In this document: piece by piece, positions 1 to 11,083 of the stretch
Numbering within the stretch: position 1 is the first letter of the stretch
Layout of the letters: each line of letters opens with the position of its first letter
Assembly: GCF_963082655.1 (NCBI RefSeq)
Contig: NC_081556.1
Location: 153,819,921 to 153,883,920, forward strand
Source: Stomoxys calcitrans
Taxonomy: Eukaryota; Arthropoda; Insecta; Diptera; Muscidae
DNA length: 64,000 nucleotides
Direction: 5' to 3'
Position numbers and translations under genes: made by a program
Notes under the pieces: model-generated
The model's database searches: none
The model's input: the letters and a program-made list of their open reading frames with translations, nothing else
Told to the model about the DNA's origin: nothing

Positions 1-840
1 AGAAAAAAGCAACAACTAACGACCTGCATTGTCGAGAATCTTGGCAAATATAACATCAGCGCCGTCTACAAAAAAAAAACCCCAAACAAACATTTGCACT
101 TGAAAACTGCAAAAAAAATCGAAAAAAATCAAACAAGCATTTGAGACATACTACGAGTACTCTTGTCCGTTCATGGGGAGAACTTTAATTGCATGCTCAA
201 GCAACACTTAACACATAAATGTTTCAGAAGTCGTAAATTACGGAATTGCGAAAATACAAACAAATCTAAGAGTGCACACAGCACTAACAAAAGATTTAAG
301 AAACGAACATGAAAAAGCTGCAGTCACAATGCCACAAATGAAATCAACACACACACACACACACATACACACAAACATTGAGACTTCACTTATAGCTATG
401 GCATGGAATGGCCTCACCGCATCCAGCGGGCAAACATTTCAATTTCAACCATTAGGAATCTTACAACAACAGTAGTAATAACATAAAGGAGAACAAAAAA
501 CTAAAATGCAATATGCAATAACAGCTACAACAATAACAACAACAACAAATGTTGAAAAAACGCACAAATAATAATAAAAAGAAAAACTTAAAATAAGAGG
601 TCGTCTAATTTCAGTGGCCATCACATAGCTTTGATGATTAAGTTAATACTACTTAGTAGCTGCTGCTGCTACTCTGATGTTCCTTCTTTTTTCTCGACTC
701 TTTGTGCTAAAGCATTAGCGAAATGGAGCATTAAGCCAAGTTCTTACGTGTGTTCTCACGAACGCATGTAATTTGGCAAAGGGCCTTTGCGCAATGCAAT
801 GCCTTAAAAGTCAATCTAGCCACATTTGTTCGTCCGTCCG
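1..840. other. AT-rich unique DNA, no gene seen
   Basis: No coding frame resembles a known protein; the only frame over 60 codons is interrupted by an (AC)n run near 345-374. There is a (CAA)n-rich stretch near 519-548. It reads like intronic or intergenic fly DNA. Confidence 0.6.
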
Positions 841-918
841 TTAATAATAAATATCGACGGTATCGATACTATCGTTAATTTCCCATCACTTATATTTCAA
901 ACGAAAATGAGAAGCAAA
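841..918 (-). mobile_element. Old fragment of the TAGAGCTGG hAT-like element
   Basis: The reverse complement of this stretch matches about 34787-34866 with only scattered differences, including the shared words GTGATGGGAAAT and ATATTTATTATTAA. That region is the right part of the hAT-like element at 33020-34912. Neither terminal inverted repeat is kept here, so this is a relic. Homology is seen directly; class assignment follows from the other copy. Confidence 0.6.
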
Positions 919-1013
919 AATCAGGAGATGGATTTATCAAGAAGCAATATCAATGCACAGACCAAATAAAACCAAGGTTAATAAAGTCAATTGGAAGTCA
1001 CGAGAGAAATCAT

Positions 1014-1140
1014 AGTACAAAATGTTAGTTCAATCGGATATAAATTGCTAGATGGCGCAATTTTGTTAGTCGGATGAAAATTGCGCCATCTAGTACAAAA
1101 TGTTAGTCGGATGCAAATTGCGCCATCTATAGGCGCAATG
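1014..1140. repeat. Hairpin and direct-repeat cluster
   Basis: Positions 1048-1064 and 1077-1093 form a perfect 17-bp inverted repeat (arm CTAGATGGCGCAATTTT) around a 12-nt loop. AGTACAAAATGTTAG occurs at 1014-1028 and again at 1092-1106, and a further TTGCGCCATCT follows near 1118-1128. The block lies just before a DINE-1 element but is not part of it. Confidence 0.8.
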
Positions 1141-1175
1141 TATTTTAAAAAATACATTCAGTGTCGGATTGCTTA

Positions 1176-2963
1176 TTATACCCACCACCGAAGGATGGGG
1201 GTATATTCATTTTGTCATTCCGTTTGCAACATATCGAAATATCCATTTCCGACCATATAAAATATATATATTCTTGATCAGCGTAAAAATCTAAGACGAT
1301 CTAGACATGTCCGTCCGTCTGTCTGTTGAAATCACGATACAGTCTTTAAAAATAGAGACATTGAGCTGAAATTTTGCACAGACTCTTTTTTTGTCCATAA
1401 GCAGGTTAAGTTCGAAGATGGGCTATATCGGACTATATCTTGATATAGCCCCCATATAGCCCCCATATAGACCGATCCTCCGATTTAGGGTCTTAGGCCA
1501 ATAAAAGCCACATTTATTATACGATTTTGCTGAAATTTGGGACAGTGAGTTGTGTTAGGCTAATCGACATATTTCTTCAATTTGGCCCAGTTCGGTCCAG
1601 ATTTGAATATAGCTGCCATATGAACTGATATCTCGATTGAAGGTTTTGGGCCCATAAAAGGCGCATTTATTGTCCAGTTTTGCCGAAATTTTAAACAGTT
1701 AGTTGTCTTAGGCTCTTCGACATCTTTCTGCAATTTGGCTCAGTTCGGTCTTGATTTGGATATAGCTGCCATATAGACCGACCTCTCGATTTAAGGTTTC
1801 GGGCCCATAAAAGGCGCATTTATTGTTTGATTACGCCGAAATTTGAGACAGAGAGTTGTGTTAGAACCTTCGACATCCTTCTTCAATTTGGTCCAGATCG
1901 GTTCAGATTTGAATATAGTTGCCATATAGACCGATCTCTCGATTTAGGGTCTTGGGCCCATAAAATACGCTTTTATTGTCCGATTTTGCCAAAATTTGGG
2001 ACAGTGTGTTGTGTTAGTCTCTTCGACTTCTTTATGCAATTTGGCTCAGGTCGGTCTTGATTTGGATATAGCTGCCATATTGACCGATCTCTCGATTTAA
2101 GGTTTTGGGCCCATAAAAGGCGCATTTATTGTCCGCTGTCGCCGAAATTTAGGACAGTGAGTTGTGTTAGAGCCTTCGATATCCTTCTTCAATTTGGCAC
2201 CGATCGGTCCCGATTTAGATTTAGCTGCCATATAAACCGATCTCACGATTTAAGGTTTGGGCCCATAAAAGGCGTATTTATCGCCCGATTTCGCTGAAAT
2301 TTGGGACAGTGAGCTGGTTGGGCTCTTCGACATCTTTCTGCAATGTGGGCCATATCGATTTCCCCGAAATTTGGGACAGTGCGCTGGTTAGGCTCTTCGA
2401 CATCTTTCTGAAGTTTGGCCCAGATCGGTCTTGATTTAGATATAGCTGCCATATAGACCGATCTCTCGATTTAAGGTCTTGGGTCCATAAGACACGCATT
2501 TATTGTCTGATTTCGCCGAAATTTGGTACAGTGAGTTGTGTAAGCCCATTCGACATTGCTCTTCACTTTGGGGTAGATCGATTCAGATCTATGGCAACTA
2601 TATCCTGCCATATAGATCGATCTCTCGATTTGAAGTCTTGGCCCGATTTCGCTGACATTTTAAACAGTGACTTATATTAGGCTTTTCGACATCCGTGTCG
2701 CATATGACTCAAATCGGTCTATGTTTGGATATAGCAACCAACAAGACCAATATTTTATTCTACAAAATTGAACAATGTCTTGTACTTATGAGGCCACTAG
2801 TAAGTGTCGAATTTGGTCCAAATCGGACCATATTTCGCCATAGCTGCTACTGGGGCATACATACGCATTTTTCACAGGATTATGACGAATGGTGGTTTAC
2901 ATATATAGGCGAGGTGGAGGGTATCCAAAGATCTGCCCGCCGGACTTAACGCCTTTTTTCTTG
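1176..2963 (+). mobile_element. DINE-1/mini-me-like element, family A, both ends present
   Basis: This non-autonomous Helitron-like element begins with TTATACCC, followed by the conserved core (GTCATTCCGTTTGCAACA, then TATATATTCTTGATCAGCG) and the GTCCGTCCGTCTGTCTG stretch typical of mini-me/DINE-1. The body is tandem units of about 150 bp, each with ATAGCTGCCATATAGACCGA and GAAATTTGGGACAGTGAG. It ends with a degenerate hairpin and the terminal CTTG at 2960-2963. It encodes nothing credible; open frames are readings through the tandem units. Confidence 0.85.
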
Positions 2964-3059
2964 TTTTTGTTCAATTTTGAAAAAAAATTAACTTTGGTCA
3001 TAGTATTGATAGGAAAAATTTCAATCATATTCAAACATAGAATAGAATATTGATAGTAC

Positions 3060-3832
3060 CAGCTCAAGTCCTCATAGAATCCTCGATTTAGCTTAAATTT
3101 TGTACGGAGTGTTTTGTTATGACTTCTAACATCCTTAGTAAGTATGGTGAACGTTTCGGTATAGTTGCCATATAAATCGATCTTGAGTCTTGACTTCTTG
3201 AGCTTCTAGAGGGCGCAATATGTCTGAAATTTTGCACATGGTGTTTTGGTATGACTTCCAACATTTGTGTGAGATGTGTTTCAAATCGGTTCCTAACCTG
3301 ATATAACTGCCATACAAACCGATCTCCCGATTAGACTTCTTGAGCGTCTAGAGGGCGCAATTCTTTTCTGATTTATCTGAAATTTGGGACATATGGTTTT
3401 GGCGTGACTTCCCACAACTGTGCCAAGTAAGGTCTAAATCGGTTAATAACCTAATAAAGCTGACATATAAACCGATCTCCCGATTTGACTTCTTGAGCCT
3501 CTAGGGGGCGCAATTCTCATCTAAATTGGCTGAAATTTTTTCCAAGTATGGTCTAAATCGGTTTATAACCTGATGTATGTAGCTGCCAATTAAACAGATC
3601 TCCCAAGTTGACTTTCTAAGCCTCTAAAGGGCGCAGTTTTAACTCGATTTGCCTGAAATTTTGGAGGTAGTATTTTTCTATGCCTTCTAACAGCTATTAC
3701 CAGTACGTTCTATATCGGTCAATAACTTGATCATATATATTTAAAAAAGTCATTCAAAGAACTTGACAATTGCGATCCGTGGTGGAAGGCATATAACATT
3801 CGGACCGGCCCAACTTAGCATCCTTTTGCTTG
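3060..3832 (+). mobile_element. DINE-1-like element, family B, 5'-truncated
   Basis: Units of roughly 130-150 bp carry CTTGAGCCTCTAGAGGGCGC and GTATGACTTCCAAC, which separate this family from family A. The 3' end is present: a GGCC-centred hairpin, then AACTTAGCA and CTTG at 3829-3832. The 5' core is missing. Confidence 0.75.
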
Positions 3833-4194
3833 TTATTTTTCTGGTGTATAGAAAATCTCCTAGAGTGGTGGGTATGGATCTGTTACCGACACCATAGAGG
3901 CAAATCTTGTTTCGCAAGCGTGTTGTTTGCCTTCTCGTTTCTCAGTATATCCTTATGCACTGGTACTCAGCAAAGAGTCATATTATGGTTCTGGTGCAAT
4001 TGCAGTATATCCACTCAACAGCTGTCCAACATTTTGGACCTAGAACTCATGGCAGTTATAGCCCGGTCAAAAATCCACTGGGAAAACTTTTAGCAAACGG
4101 GACTGATTGCAGTAAAAATGAAGACTAGTAGCCCAAAAAAACAAATAACATGTTTACGTCTGGGGTTAAGAGTTATGAAACGGTATGCCATACC
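3833..4194. other. Unassigned spacer
   Basis: Two overlapping short frames occur here but neither looks like a protein family. I see no repeat signature. Confidence 0.5.
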
Positions 4195-4440
4195 ATACCA
4201 TGACTGCTAAGTTCCTAGGGGGAACGCCCCTCGAAGACAAACAGCCATATGGACCGACTGATACGATATGGGACTTAAATGAAAGGTACTTAGGAGTAGA
4301 GCACGAATCTGATATACAAATTTTGGGCCAAAGTCCGATCCAAAAATCGCCCGAAACCGGCATATAGACCGATCGGTAAAGCATGGGACTTAAATTGACA
4401 ATTATTTGGGAGTAGAGAACCAAATCAGGGGCCAAGTGTC
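4195..4440 (+). mobile_element. Helitron fragment (GC-rich tandem module)
   Basis: It carries the module word AATGAAAGGTA..TAGGAGTAGAGCACGAATCTGATAT in degenerate form, shared with the larger Helitrons at 12589-14726 and 17613-19480. Both termini are missing. Confidence 0.6.
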
Positions 4441-4504
4441 AGTAGGTCCGTCTAATCCTCAAAAGCACACGAAACGGAGACAATCTGTACAATATAAGAG
4501 ATAA

Positions 4505-4795
4505 CAAGTAAAAAGGCGGCCGGGCCGAACTTTGGATACCCACCACCTCGGACGGACGAACAGACGGATGGACAGACGGACGAACAGACGGACGGACAGA
4601 CGGACGGACAGACGGACGGACAGACGGACGAACAGACGGACGGACAGACGGACGAACAGACGGACGGACAGACGGACGGACGGACAGACGGACGGACAGA
4701 CGGACGGATAGACGGACGGATAGACGGACAGGTGGACAGACATGGCTAGATCGTCTTAGATTTTTACGCTGATAAAGAAGGATCGCATTTGTCAT
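4505..4795 (-). mobile_element. Internally deleted DINE-1 with expanded GTCY microsatellite
   Basis: Read on the minus strand this is the mini-me core (CAGCGTAAAAATCTAAGACG, 4741-4785), then the GTCY tract, then directly the 3' hairpin GTTCGGCCCGGCC and terminal CTTG (plus-strand CAAG at 4505-4508). The tandem-unit body is gone. Confidence 0.75.
4548..4740. repeat. (GTCY)n microsatellite, about 190 bp
   Basis: The plus strand is an almost uninterrupted run of GACGGACGGACA-type tetramers with occasional GAAC or GATG variants. Minus-strand frames translate to SVRPSVRPSVR-type repeats and are not proteins. It lies exactly where DINE-1/mini-me elements normally carry only a few GTCY units. Confidence 0.9.
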
Positions 4796-5150
4796 GTCAT
4801 GGATATGAATTGCAATTCTATTCGAGCTATATCAGGTTATGAACCGATTCAGGCCATACTTGGCATGAATATTGGAGACCATAGTAGAAGCCATTGTGTA
4901 AAATTTCAACCACATCAGGTGAGAAATGAGGCTCAAGAAGTAAAATCGGTTTATATGGGAGCTATATCAGGCTATGAATCGATTCAGACCATATTTGACA
5001 CGTATTTTAGAGGTTATAGAAAGAGTGAATGTGGAAAACTTCTGCCAAATCAGATAAGTAGAAACTCAAGAAGCCCTCTAGAAACTCAAGAAGTGAAATC
5101 GGGAGATTGGTTTATATGGGAGCTATATTAGGTTATGGAATTATTCCCGG
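4796..5150 (-). mobile_element. DINE-1-like family B fragment
   Basis: It carries GGAGCTATATCAGGTTATG and AAACTCAAGAAGTGAAATCG in two to three units, in the minus orientation. No terminus is present. It abuts the GTCY-bearing element, so the two may be parts of one chimeric copy. Confidence 0.65.
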
Positions 5151-5470
5151 CTTGGGATAGCTGTGAGCTCCACACAGACTGAAACATTGAGGTCCGATCT
5201 GTGAAGTGTTCATCGCTGTCACGAGAAGCTTAGCTGAAAGTTAAGTGGATAGTTGAATACTCCATAGGGAGTAGCTGCAACGGTAGTCAGGGATAATCAG
5301 CGGTATCGAGAGGAGAGTCTCAGTGAGAGGTCCGGTGGCACGGCCTCTTACACAAATTCTAAGTGCCTAGGATGCTCGATATGACAAGGCGATTAGCTGG
5401 AAAAGTTTCTCAGCATCTTTGTCGTGCATGGTTCCGACAAGACCGACATCGCGATTAAGGCTACCTAATA
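5150..5470. other. Unassigned, possibly repetitive sequence
   Basis: GC content is higher than in the flanks and there is no open frame of interest. It may be part of a retrotransposon untranslated region but I cannot name one. Confidence 0.3.
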
Positions 5471-5503
5471 CCCGATTTTACTACCTAATACCCGATTTTA
5501 CTG
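5461..5503. repeat. Short direct duplication
   Basis: CTACCTAATACCCGATTTTA occurs twice back to back. Confidence 0.85.
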
Positions 5504-7900
5504 ATATATGAAACTCTACTTAAGTCAAAGCTAGGTCCCAAAAATTTAATGTCCTACTCATCCATTTATCAATTTGAGAGGTTTTCGGGGTCGGGCTAAT
5601 GCATCCCTTTTAGTTTACACTAAAGGCCTTCTACAATTGTGGGCCCTTTAGCCTTCAACCCTGTTGCTTAATGGGATAATCCGAGCATGCATGGATGAAA
5701 TCATTGCAATCGGATGGGAAATTGTTGGACGAAAGAACCTCAGACATTGGTGGTTGATTTTGTATTTGAAATGGCATTGTTTGATGTCCACCGCTTTTGG
5801 TGGAGCTTACACCAATTAAAGCGATCTGTCTGCCTCTCTTGGATTTAGCAACGCACTGGCACATACATGCACTCACACACACACACACACACGCAGATTG
5901 ACGTGCATACATTCATTCAGACACGCAGATTCGACGTCACTTGACGTTGGAACGCGTCGTCGTTAATTGCAGTCAAACTGTCGTCAAATGGAGCATAGTT
6001 TGGCATTCGATCAAGACGTTAATGCACTAATTTTCCCGTATGACTTCTTGTGTGTGTGTGTGAATATGTGTTTGAGAGTGCGATATAAGGTGGGCACTTT
6101 AAAGAAAAAAACTTGACATACAGGATGTGATGGTACAAACGATAACTTGCTAACTCCACTTGGTCATTTGGGTGTAGATTGGGTATTGGTTCACCAATGA
6201 TATCCACGTCATAGCACAAGTCGTCATCAGCTTTGAAATGCAGTAATTGTAATGGGATGACTATGGGGATGTTTTTGATTAAAAAATAAAAGAAAATGAT
6301 ATGTGTTAGAATTCAAATTTGTTGGATTTTTTTAGCTACTTTTAATCAGTTTCCCTTTAAGGCTGCTCGCTTTTAAACCCCACTATACAATCTTATACTT
6401 AATACTGATTATCATGACTTTTTACCTCTTTGGCTCCTTAGCGTTGATATTCTACAGTTTACCGCTTCAGCATCCGCTCCGAAAGCCATTACAATATGCC
6501 GATAGAGATTTTTAAACAAAAACCGAAACAAAAATAACTTGGTATGCGAATTTAGTGCAGCACCAGCCGCCAAGCAGACGGACAGACATAGCCCAGGACG
6601 ACAATGACGACGACGGCGCGGCGACAATGATGGCCAGAGAGCTCTGAAACAATTCAAATCCCACAAAATAAACATTCTCTGTATAAATGGTACCAATTTG
6701 TAACACGCCACAGCGGGAAGTCAATGTCGTCTGTGTAGTGAAATGCGAAATATCGGAATGGACACTGTTAGAGCAGATTGCAGATTGGCCCGCAAAAGCA
6801 TTGAGCATCGAGCAATGATGGCGAACGAGAGCATGGGCCAAGATTTTGATTTGCTCCTTAGGCCCGCGTCGTGCCATGGGCCAAGGAACAACAGAAATCA
6901 AATTGAAACACAAACTATAAGACTCTATCGACATTATCAATCGACAATCCCAAATGTTGCCGTTTGTTGCCTGCTGCCCCATGAAGCCTGCAATCTGGTG
7001 GTGGTGCTGCTGGAGCCGTCACTGCAGTGGCATTGTTTTTTGCCCCACAATAAATGTGCTTTGCAATATGATCTTGTAAAGGCCCCCCAGTAAGCAATTG
7101 TGGTTAAAGTTTTTAAACGAAACTTCGAACCAAAAAACACCCAGGAAAAAATTGAAAAAAGAAACACAAACATTGCAGGTAGCGTGTAAAAATCCGCGGC
7201 CAAATGCTACTGTTACAAAGTGGAGGGCGGAAGCTACAAATAGATCTCACAAAAAGTTCAGGCGGATGGACAGACTGTTGGCCGGACACAGGGACATACA
7301 GCGATGCGATGCGAATGGACAAAACAGTTATTGCCCACTTTGTAGTCGATGGTCGAGCAATCTTGCAGTTGTATCTACATGTAAAATGTCGTAACGACAA
7401 TTAACGATATCGCCAATTGGCACGCACAGCCAACGCATGGCCCCTCCACTCTCACCCTTCAAGCAACCACATCCATTCATTCCAATCAAAAATATCCCCA
7501 ATAGTCATTGCTACAACCTCAACACATACTGGGAGGGAGAAGGAGGACCCAACACTGTAAATGGATCTTGTCCAGGAGACATTTTGCGCACTCACTCACT
7601 GTTACAGCATGTAACAAACAATGTTGACAATACGTTGATTGTGCCACAATTTGCCAAATAATGTCCATTGGCAATAGAAAATCTGCCTTTCTCAATGGTC
7701 TGGAAAATCCAAAAACAAAACTCCTTGTCTTTTGCCCTGTTGAGCATTTGCACTGCAAACGGTAGTCTTGCGCTCTCTGTTGGGCTTCTCTAATAAACCA
7801 ACGCAAAATGTTTTGTGTTGTCCTCCTAATGTTCACTTATCTTTTTTTTCTTCTTGACTTCCTACCATTTTTGTATTACAATTAGGGTTGTCAGCCTAGG
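5504..7900. other. Unique DNA with CA/GT microsatellites
   Basis: (CA)n lies near 5873-5892 and (GT)n near 6049-6061. Overlapping frames of 60-156 codons exist on both strands between about 6400 and 7840, but they overlap one another and show no recognisable domain. I see no convincing exon. Confidence 0.5.
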
Positions 7901-7904
7901 GAGG

Positions 7905-8395
7905 GAAAATTTCATTGAAAATTTGTCTTTAAAAAAATTTCAATAAAATTAGGTCTTTAGAAAAATTTTATGGAAATTTTGTCTTTAGAGAAAATTTCAT
8001 AGAAATTTTTTCTTTAGAGAAAATTTCATAGAAATTTTTTCTTTAGAGAAAATTTCATAGAAATTTTGTCTTTAGAGAAAATTTCATAGAAATTTTGTCT
8101 TTAGAGAAAATTTCATAGAAATTTTGTCTTTAGAGAAAATTTCATAGAAATTTTGTCTTTAGAGAAAATTTCATAGAAATTTTGTCTTTAGAGAAAATTT
8201 CATAGAAATTTTGTCTTTAGAGAAAATTTCATAGAAATTTTGTCTTTAGAGAAAATTTCATAGAAATTTTGTCTTTAGAGAAAATTTCATAGAAATTTTG
8301 TCTTTAGAGAAAATTTCATAGAAATTTTGTCTTTAGAGAAAATTTCATAGAAATTTTGTCTTTAGAGAAAATTTCATAGAAATTTTGTCTTTAGA
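7905..8395. repeat. 29-bp tandem repeat, about 15-17 copies
   Basis: Unit length is 29 bp, containing TTCATAGAAATTTTGTCTTT. Copies are nearly identical from about 7970 to 8395 and more diverged from 7905 to 7970. The array ends exactly where the retrotransposon fragment begins. Confidence 0.95.
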
Positions 8396-8745
8396 GTCGT
8401 CCGGCAGTCTCAGAGACATGCCGATATTGAGTACGTCGGAGTAAAGCTCCAAACCAGTCTCAGACTCCATCTTGGAGCCATCAGTGAAGATCGAGGTCTC
8501 ATCCTCTTCAAACACCGCATCCGCCCTCCATTCATCCCTCCCAGGAAAAGAATCCTGAATGCACACATCCCAAAACAGTGGCCGCAATTGTCCTCCTTCA
8601 GCACGCCGAGCTCCCTCAGCCTAAGCGCGACCTTGGCGGTGCATTTCCGAATAAAGGCTCCAATGGGCTGCATATCTAGCATCGCTTCCAGACCTACTTG
8701 TGGTGCGGATCTCAGTGCTCCTGTGACCACTACGCATGTCAGTCT
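8396..8745 (-). pseudogene. Non-LTR retrotransposon fragment: RT tail and start of RNase H
   Basis: On the minus strand 8745-8580 encodes ALRSAPQVGLEAMLDMQP, a reverse transcriptase C-terminal stretch typical of Jockey/R1-like fly retrotransposons. After a frame change and small deletion the next frame (about 8587-8396) gives EDETSIFTDGSKMESETG, the first catalytic aspartate motif of RNase H, then SLRLPDDS. It then stops at the 29-bp array, so the rest of RNase H is missing. It is a degraded fragment. Family is known from motif type; exact clade is inference. Confidence 0.8.
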
Positions 8746-8821
8746 CTAACATTTTACTCTAATGTTGCCATTAGAGGAAAATTTACTTAAATTTAGTTCT
8801 GAGAGAAATTCTTGAAATATT

Positions 8822-9067
8822 CCGCAATTATCCTCCTTCAGCACGCCGAGCTCCCTCAGCCTAAGCGCGACCTTGGCGGCGCATTTCCGAACAAAGGCCC
8901 CAATGGGCTGCATATCTAGCATCGCTTCCAGACCTACTTGTGGTGCGGATCTCAGTGCTGCTGTGACCATGACGCATGCCAGTCCCTAAAATTTTACTCA
9001 AATGTTGCCATTAGAGGAAATTTAACTAAAATTTAGTTTTGAGAGAAATTCTTGAAATCTTGGATTG
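8822..9067 (-). repeat. Duplicated copy of the RT fragment plus flank
   Basis: The segment from about 8580 to 8827 (RT tail plus an AT-rich flank with TGTTGCCATTAGAGGAAA) is repeated here with a few substitutions, including ALRSAPQVGLEAMLDMQP on the minus strand. Both the coding piece and the flank are duplicated, so this is a roughly 245-bp segmental tandem duplication, not a second retrotransposition. Confidence 0.85.
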
Positions 9068-9084
9068 AAATAAGTTTTGAGAAC

Positions 9085-9560
9085 ATTTTGTTAAAATTTT
9101 TTAATTAGAAATACGGACTCTCCCCGTTACCCTAATTTTCAGAAACGCCTCGGAAATGAGTGATGCGTTTTAAGCGAAATTTTGTGTACTCTCTTATGGT
9201 AACCTAAAAACAAAAGTTTGGTATTCAAATTTAAGGTTGCTAGGGGCCGCCCCAAGTATTTGGAGGACCACCCAAGCCCCCAAAACACACCTAAATCGGA
9301 CATACATATCGGCCATGGCAACATGGGCCTCAAATGAAAGGTATCTGAGAATAGAATACGAATTAGAGGTCCAAATGTGGGATCAAGTGTTTTGGGGGCC
9401 GCCCCTCCGCCAAAACACTCCCCCCCCCAAGGGGGAAAAATGAACTGACCAATATGGGGCTCAAATGAAAGGTCTTTTGGAGTAAAGCATGCATCTGATA
9501 TCAACATTTGGGAAATGTTTCTATTGAGCCACCCCACCCCCATATATTTTCAGGGACAAG
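9085..9560 (+). mobile_element. Helitron internal fragment, copy 1
   Basis: It shows the GC-rich modules (GGGGCCGCCCC, CCCCCAAAACAC, GGGCTCAAATGAAAGGTCTT) of the canonical Helitron family at 12589-14726. Neither TC nor CTAG end is present. Confidence 0.75.
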
Positions 9561-9604
9561 TCACTCAGTGACCGCCCCATCACTGAGTTTTGTTTTTTTG
9601 AGAA

Positions 9605-10077
9605 AATTTTTTAAAATTTTTTTATTAGGAATACCAACTCTCCCCCTTAGCCTAATTTTCAGAAAAGCCAGATCTCGGAGTTGAGTGATGCGATTAAAGC
9701 GAAATTTTGTGTGCTCTCTTATAGTAACCTAAAAACAAAAGTTTGGTATTCAAATTTAAGGTTGCTAGGGGCCGCCCCAAGTATTTGGAGGACCACCCCA
9801 GCCCCCAAAACACCCCGGACATATATATCGGCCATGGCAACATGGGCCTCAAATGAAAGATATTGGAGAATAGAATACGAATTTGAGGTCCAAATGTGGG
9901 ACCAAGTGTTTTGGGGGCCGCCCCTCCGCCAAAACACTCCCCCCCCACGGGGGAAAAATGAAATGACCATAGCAATATGGGGCTCAAATGAAAGGTCTTT
10001 TGGAGTAAAGCATGAATCTGATATCAACATTTGGGAAAAATTTATATTGACCAACCCCACCCCCGTATATTTTCAGG
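9605..10077 (+). mobile_element. Helitron internal fragment, tandem copy 2
   Basis: A near repeat of 9085-9560 at about 520-bp spacing, starting in the same place (ACCCTAATTTTCAGAAA-type sequence) and ending at the same CCCGTATATTTTCAGGGA. It looks like a segmental duplication. It is followed directly by a DINE-1 body. Confidence 0.75.
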
Positions 10078-10595
10078 GAATGTCGAAGGGCCAAATACAA
10101 CTCACTGTCCCAAATTTCGGCGAAATTGGGCTATATATGCCTTAAATCGAGAGATCGGTCTATTTGGCAGCTAAATCCAAATCTGAACCAATCTGTGCCA
10201 TATTGCAAAAGTATGTCGAGGGGCTTAACTTGACTCACTGTCCCAAATTTCGGCGACATCGGACAATAAATGCACCTTTTATGGGTCCAAAACCTTAAAT
10301 CGAGAGATCGGTCTATATGGCAGCTATGTCAAAATCTGGACCAATCTGTGCCAAATTGAAGAAGGATGTCGAAGGGCCTAAGACCACTCACTGTCCTAAA
10401 TTTTGTCAAAATCGAACAATTATGGGCTCAAAACCTTAAATCGAGACATCGGTCTATATGGTAGCTATATCCAAATCTGAACCGATCTGTGCCATATTGC
10501 AAAAGTATGTCGAGGGGCTTAACTTGACTCACTGTCCCAAATTTCGGCGACATCGGGTAAATGAATATACCCCCATCTTTCGGTGGTGGGGATAA
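10078..10595 (-). mobile_element. DINE-1-like family A fragment
   Basis: Minus-oriented tandem units of about 150 bp (CCCAAATTTCGGCGACATCG, GGTCTATATGGCAGCTAT), then the 5' terminus in reverse (ATGAATATACCCCCAT..GGTGGTGGGGATAAA). The core between the units and the terminus is deleted. Confidence 0.75.
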
Positions 10596-10599
10596 AAAC

Positions 10600-11083
10600 G
10601 CATTTAATATTCAATTTCGGGACCAAGCGTTTGGCTCCCGCAAACCAATGGCAATTTGGGGTTCAAATGAATGATATTTGAAAATAGAGCACGATGCTGA
10701 TATTTCTGATATATCCCTAAACCGGACATGGAGCTAAAGTGAAAAGTATTTGGGGGTAGAGCATGAAATTGATACCCACATTTGGGTCCATGTTTCTGGG
10801 GGTCCACACCAGCTCCTAAAGCCACAAACCACCACCCTGGGGCCCTTCCCGCTCCCAAAATCCCCATGAGAATATTGGTCTTTAATAAAGCCTTTAAAGA
10901 ATGGAGTACATCTAACTTTTATACTAAAATGGCCCTTAACTCTCCGAGCAAAATCATATACCATTCAAGATCATATGGGATTCACATAAAAGCATTCTTT
11001 AATTGTCGCAAATAAATATTCAAAGGATAATTTTTTCCATATATTCTAAACTAAGGCACTGCGGAGCTGGCCCGGTTCAGCTA
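10600..11083 (+). mobile_element. Helitron fragment with 3' end
   Basis: Helitron modules lead into the GC-rich 3' terminal region GGAGCTGGCCCGGTTCAG, ending CTAT where CTAG is expected. The 5' part is lost against the neighbouring DINE fragment. Confidence 0.7.

Noticed and set aside
4439..4795. SVRPSVRPSVR repeat protein frames
   Set aside because: Translation of the GTCY microsatellite.
6512..6982. 156-codon minus-strand frame
   Set aside because: No recognisable motif, and other frames of similar length overlap it on both strands. I could not exclude an exon but see nothing to support one.
7905..8395. CRISPR array
   Set aside because: The unit is a continuous 29-bp tandem repeat without spacers, in a eukaryotic genome.
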